Part shown: one piece after another, positions 54,746-60,000 of the stretch
Position numbering within the stretch: the stretch's first letter is position 1
Layout: each line of letters begins with the position of its first letter
Assembly (NCBI RefSeq): GCF_964355755.1
Contig: NC_092677.1
Location: 26,818,101 to 26,878,100, forward strand
Reading direction: 5' to 3'
Source of the DNA: Antedon mediterranea
Lineage: Eukaryota; Echinodermata; Crinoidea; Comatulida; Antedonidae
DNA: 60,000 bases
The notes under the pieces: model-generated
What the model was told of the DNA's origin: nothing
Seen by the model: only the letters and a program-made list of their open reading frames with translations
Database searches by the model: none
Position numbers and translations under genes: made by a program

Positions 54746-55282
54746 AAACCTGTGCACATTTTATTTCCAGAAATTCAACAGTTCAGTGCAAATACTGTAA
54801 CTGTAGTTATCAAAATGCATTCCAAGAAAACATGTACAGTATGTTCAGTGTATTTAAGCAGCTATTGGTAAATGGCACGTTTACACATCAGCCATGACAT
54901 TCCACTAATCTCGTTGGGAAATCCCTGTAAATTAGTCTAATCAACTGTTAGTATCTTGGACAGGATTAATAATAATAAATTATGAGAATCCATAGCGCTT
55001 TGTGAGTCTTTGTGGCAAGTATTCCAATCAGTACTTATATATTAATTTGTTCTCTACTTCACGGAGACTATGAACTAGGAGTTTTGTCTTCCATGGTCCC
55101 CTGTCTCAGAGTTCTGCCTCTGTACAACCTACTGCAACAAATTTGTAATGAAAACCTTCTTTGAATTTAATAATTCAGAACTAAAAAACAATTGTGTTGG
55201 TAGTCTACGAGTGCCGCATATATACCATACCATTGGTAGAGAAAACTGTTCGAGTTAGTTATATCTTGCTTTTCAAGAAGAA

Positions 55283-55415
55283 TGGCTATTTTCGGTTTAT
55301 CCAGGTGAGCTAGGCATGGAACAGACTAGTTTTGACTATAAAATACACAAACCAGAAATGGTGTTGGTAGTCTGGCCGCTAACCTGGATAAACTGACATT
55401 AGTTCTTTTCCCACC
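55283..55415. repeat. Foldback copy of the GTTTATCCAGGT repeat (copies 3 and 4)
   Basis: GGCTATTTTCGGTTTATCCA with GGTGAGCTAGGCATGGAACA at the left and an inverted CTAACCTGGATAAACTGACA TTAG at the right, which matches copy 1 more closely. The two halves face each other across about 60 bp. Confidence 0.55.
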
Positions 55416-56567
55416 AAGTGGGGAACAATTACAAAAAAAAGAATTTTGCAGATGAGATTTTAATAAAAAAGTATTCTTAAAAAAATTGTACACACAACAT
55501 AATACACACTATTATAATAATAATAATAATGTTGGAGTGATTCCAACATGTAAACTCATTCATCTGCAACATTATGGATTGCAAACACTTGCTATACTCA
55601 GACCATTAAGTTTGCTCGTCATTAGCACTCGCTAAGTATTAAGTAATGTTTCAAAATAACTTGAAAAAAACTTAATGAAAAAACTATATTTCTGAATTTA
55701 ACCTTCCTCATACTGTACTATAAATAATGTTCTGTAACCTTTAAAATTATTTTTTTCTTTTCTTGCATTCAAACTTATTTTTTCCATTGCACAATCATAA
55801 TATTGCAAAAATATTAATTTAATACTTGGAAGGAAGGCTTAATTCATTTACAATCAAAGATAAAAATGTACAGTTAGTAATAATCTTTAAATTAAATTTG
55901 TTCTTTTCAAACAAAATTATTTTTCTTGCACTGCACAATCAAAATACTGAAAAAATATTAATTTAATATTTTGAAGCTATCAATTGCAATCATGGATATT
56001 AATGTACAGTAGTAATTTGCATGGCCATATTTCTCATGTAACGACAATTCGTATTGTAATCATTAATATCATTCGAAGCCTCAGTGAAATGCTAAGTGTA
56101 TACTACAAGACAGTAGCTAAGCTGCACATCATCAACGGTGAAGCACATTAATATGTATTTTAGTATTACATAATCAAGATTTCAAACATAGTTGCAATAC
56201 ACTTAGAAAGTAGGTTTAATTTCCTTCCTACAGTATTTCATATCATATAATTTGGATGCAATGTTATATGATTTATAAATAAAATATACTTTTTATTGTC
56301 CTTGTAGAAGTACAGACAGAAGCAACACATACAGTAGCCAATGGTTTCCACTATCAAGGTTATTAATATAAATAGCCTAATGCGCCATAAACAAACTGCG
56401 TGCTGTACTTTGTACGTAAGTTAGATAACATTTGTTATCATAACTGACATTGGCGCCAAAACAAGGGGACTATAATGACGATACGCGATGACTTTAACCA
56501 ATATAAATAATACTACTTAGCTATTACTATAAAGTGTTTGCACAATAGCTATTGCATAATAATAACG
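55416..56567. other. AT-rich stretch, no gene seen
   Basis: Mostly A/T runs. A diverged direct repeat of TGCAAAAATATTAATTTAAT lies near 55803 and 55946 (ACTGAAAAAATATTAATTTA). No exon is supported. Confidence 0.4.
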
Positions 56568-56830
56568 GAAGTGGTCAAGTGAGTATGACTGCTCAGCACA
56601 TAAAGACAATGAACAATGCGGACATACTGATGGGAGTGGTCAAGTGAGTATGACTGCTCAGCACATAAAGACAATGAACAATGCGGACATACTGATGGGA
56701 GTGGTCAAGTGAGTATGACTGCTCAGCACATAAAGACAATGAACAATGCGTACATACTGATGGGAGTGGTCAAGTGAGTATGACTGCTCAGCACATAAAG
56801 ACAATGAACAATGCGGACATACTGATAGTA
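56568..56830. repeat. Minisatellite, 65-bp unit, four copies
   Basis: GTGGTCAAGTGAGTATGACT, GCTCAGCACATAAAGACAAT and GAACAATGCGGACATACTGA repeat with almost no change. Confidence 0.94.
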
Positions 56831-57598
56831 TCAGTCTGTCACAGTTCAGAATTGGGCATACAATATTATGTTCCAACCATATTGCAATATCTGTACACAT
56901 AGCAGGGAAATTTCATTTTCAAATGTTGTTTAGCAATATTGCTAATCAAACTGACTTTTGAGTCAAGAAACATAGTGAAATTGTATTGTATTTTTTGCAG
57001 CACAATTTTAGGAATGTGTAGCATTAAGGTTGTTTTGTATATATATCAACCTTTCAAATTGTATAAAAAAACAAAAAAAGCTATGCTCACTCTAGCGTTT
57101 TCGCCCATTTTGCAAAATCAAATTTGAACTTAGCGTGACATAAAAAAGCGCTCAGTAATGAACATAAATAATAGTTAACACCCGCATTTTTATTTCCAAT
57201 AATTGTAACGTTTGAAACCGATAATATCCTGTGTTTAAATTAAAATAATTCACACCCTGATAGTTTGTGTTATGATTGACACAGGTTGTGCTAATTCAGG
57301 CGTAACACAATTGATTATTTGTACAATTAACACTACTACCACCAACCAGGTCTCAGATGACCTATGCCTGACCCATGACCTGATCATGTCGTGTCATCTG
57401 TATAGAAATATTTAGTTTATCATACAAATTAAATCAAAATAGTTAGCGTTTTAAGAAACTATCTTTTACACAATACAAACTGATATGTTAATAAATAATT
57501 TTAACCAATAAATAATGTATTAAAATGTCAGTTATTGGTATCCATTACTTGTTGTATATTCAAGTTTATTGACGAAACATTATTATGGTATTGACTAC

Positions 57599-59075
57599 CT
57601 AGGCTCGCACTGGCCGATCGCCAAGTCGCCATGGGCGAAAACGTTTCTAGATTGGCGAAAAATAAAACGGCTACTTTAGCCATTTTGGCGATGACATATG
57701 ATAAAATAGATAATTAAATAATCATTTTGGCGAAAGCATAAAGTCCAACTAAAAGGTCCATTTGTCGATCTCCAAGCATTTATTTTGTTCGTTATCACGT
57801 TGTTTACTTCAAGCTCCATTTTTCGTAAACTTGTTTCGTTGTACCAGGCGTCTCTTTGTTATTTCAAAAAGATGGATAGCAGAGGTAGACTGCACAGAGA
57901 GACAGACGTTACACGACACATGGATGATGAAGTCTACCCAAACTATCACGTGTTGTGCGCTGCACAAACGATCGACTACGTAGCTAGCCGACGGTCGGTT
58001 AATTACCGGGATTGTCTATTTTTTCGATAGGGGTGTACTTTTCAGATTAAAAAGAAACATTATAGTATCTTCGATGAATGACGTCTTAATCTTATCGAAA
58101 TCAAAAATGTATGCGTTATGCATTTTAGAGTCTTCCAATTTAATGTAGTTCCATATTTTAGCCTTAATAAACTTCCCTCGTGCGTCAGTAGTGTAAACAA
58201 AACAACATGCGGGAAATGGTAGAGTCTAACAGGGATTTAGCTAATTAAACACACACGTGCATCTGAGCGGGGCCGGCCGCCGGCTTCTGTGTTATTGTGT
58301 AAATAAATAATAATCGGATAAATTTCTCGCCCTGACAGAAACGCTTCGGCGCAGCCTTGAGGGATGGAAAGACGTGTACTCTGTGCTTTGGCCTATATTA
58401 TCTTACTTTTAACGATACGAGTGTTCGTTTGCTAGGAATTTTCCTCAATATTTTTAGCATACGATATACCGTTGCGTTGTTGTACATAATTTTGTAGGCC
58501 TAGGCCGGCGGTTCTGCACTTTCGCACCTCTTGAGCATACCCAATTTAAAAACATTAACCCGCTGCGCGGCGGTGATTCTAGGACACAATTTTCGCCTGG
58601 TAGAGTACGCCATGGAAGCCGTCACACGCAAACATGACCAGCCAAGCGTAAAAAACAAAAGTAACATAGGGTTCAGGGGATTTCAGAAAACTGTAAAATG
58701 TTTATTATTAAATTGATAACTGTATAAATGCTGTATGATTAAAAACAATTTGAACAATTGTTTTGATCATGTAAAAAAAATACCAAAAAAAATATTTTTT
58801 TAAATCATACAGTGATTTAGGCATGGTTCTTTATCTCAATGCCTTACAAAAATGTTCAGGGAACAGTGTATAGACCTGTTGACATAGATAAATTGACTAA
58901 AATGTTTTTACCACTATATTTCAAAAATTTTAAATTTTGGCTATAAACCGATTCATTTGGCTAAATAAAAAAATTTGACTTTATCCATTTTGGCTATAGA
59001 TAAACTGATTTGACTAAAAAAAATATTTTGACTTTCGCCAAATGGCTAAACAAAATGAAATGTTAGTGCTACCCC
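57599..59075. mobile_element. Possible hAT-like element remnant
   Basis: Left CTAGGCTCGCACTGGC and right (inverted) CTGGGGTAGCACTAAC could be diverged ends. Behind both lie TTTAGCCATTTTGGCGA and TTTAGCCATTTGGCGAAAG, and GGCTATA/TTGGCTA motifs repeat on the right. Flanks share ACTAC. The interior is unusually rich in CpG (58200-58620). Superfamily and ends are inference. Confidence 0.4.
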
Positions 59076-60000
59076 AGACTACACAGTGGTATATAAATAC
59101 TGTTTGTAGTATGTATAAAAAACTTATTACCTCTCTTATTGGGGGGGGGGGGGAGCAGTTCCCCTTGGGTGTCCCCTGAATGTTAATTCCTTCACTAAAT
59201 TATGGCCTTTCTACGTCACTGTATTTCAACACTACTGAATAGATTCGCTTGTTGCACATGGTATCCTCTCATAATATTTTCAACATGTTTTTGTGAACTT
59301 GACTGTTACTCAACAAATTATTTTTCTGATCATGATGAAATCAAAGAACAATTTACCGCCCCAACATAAATTATCGTTGATAAAAGGAACAAGAATAACA
59401 GAAAATGTAAAGAATATGAACTATGGAACCAGATAGCAAACAACAAGTGTACATTGTTTGCCTATTACTCACGCTCAAATAAACCCATAGCTTATTAATA
59501 ACAGTTGGTAATTTTTTTTTATTATTCAATGTATTGTTTTCTTACAATGTTAAAGGTGACAAGGCAAGCTTGGGAAACTACAGTAGTCCAAGTATAACTT
59601 TTATAACATTTATAATAAGAGAAAAAAGGAACACCCAGCTAAAATTAGCTCTGACAACAGAATTTGTCTTTCGATTTACAAACAAATTATTTATAAATTA
59701 TTAAATTGGAGATTGTCCCTTATAAATCCTGGGAAAATATTTAAATTTAACGATCAAATTTAAATTCAGATAATAATCTATCATTCTATGTTAACCTACC
59801 CTACTCAGTTTCACGTACAAATTGAAAAAAGCAAGAATATTTTCAGTTTACTTGTTGAACTTTAAAAAATGATATTAATTACAATATCATATTAATAATT
59901 TATGTATTTTTTCTAAAGGTACATTAATATTATAAAATATAGCCATTATATTTTGCAATAATTAATAGAACACTGTAATTCTATACAATTCAAACCTGCA
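59076..60000. other. AT-rich stretch to the window edge, no gene seen
   Basis: A G-tract of 12 lies at about 59142-59153. The rest is AT-rich with no recognisable exon, element end or repeat family. Confidence 0.4.

Noticed and set aside
54305-54800. Long repetitive open frames on both strands (up to 146 codons)
   Set aside because: They come from a 25-bp minisatellite unit that lacks stops in several frames; frames cycle every 75 bases and have no other coding sign.

Overview
The window is animal nuclear DNA: AT-rich, full of introns, with three spliced genes and a heavy load of short non-autonomous transposons and tandem repeats. The NCAM-type receptor, UBE4A and RRP1 proteins, together with AGGCCTAG-rich low-complexity DNA and tRNA-derived SINEs, suggest a marine invertebrate, most likely a deuterostome such as an echinoderm. 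Species cannot be decided from the sequence alone. All exons were joined by hand from reading-phase agreement, splice-site sequence and protein family resemblance; no alignment or transcript data were used.

Left part (1-9.8 kb). A minus-strand gene enters from the left edge and starts at 5011. It encodes the N-terminus of ubiquitin conjugation factor E4 A (UBE4A); five exons are visible. Only 210 bp separate its start codon from that of RRP1 (ribosomal RNA processing protein 1 / RRP1B, plus strand, 5222-9520, ten exons, complete), so the two share a divergent promoter. Between 9.8 and 13.4 kb lies a repeat-rich stretch between the converging 3' ends of RRP1 and the next gene.

Middle (13.4-39.5 kb). 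A minus-strand gene encodes a neural cell adhesion molecule (NCAM family): five Ig domains, two fibronectin III domains, a Ser/Thr/Pro-rich stalk, one transmembrane helix with an NCAM-like juxtamembrane segment, and a cytoplasmic tail split over four small exons that all join in phase 2. The signal-peptide exon was not found; it lies in the 20 kb to the right or outside the window, so the first intron exceeds 20 kb or the exon is hidden there.

Right part (39.5-60 kb). No coding exon could be supported. It holds DNA transposon remnants, a second copy of a 1.4-kb TA-inserting element, a Tigger-like 759-bp element, minisatellites and AT-rich sequence.

Repeats. A foldback MITE of about 140 bp (ends AGCTCTGTCTACACTATC) occurs about 17 times, several times within 35 bp of a 5' splice site, and has given rise to 21-bp minisatellites. 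Other elements have exact TA, TTAA or 7-bp flanking duplications, and two cases of nested insertion give a relative age order.
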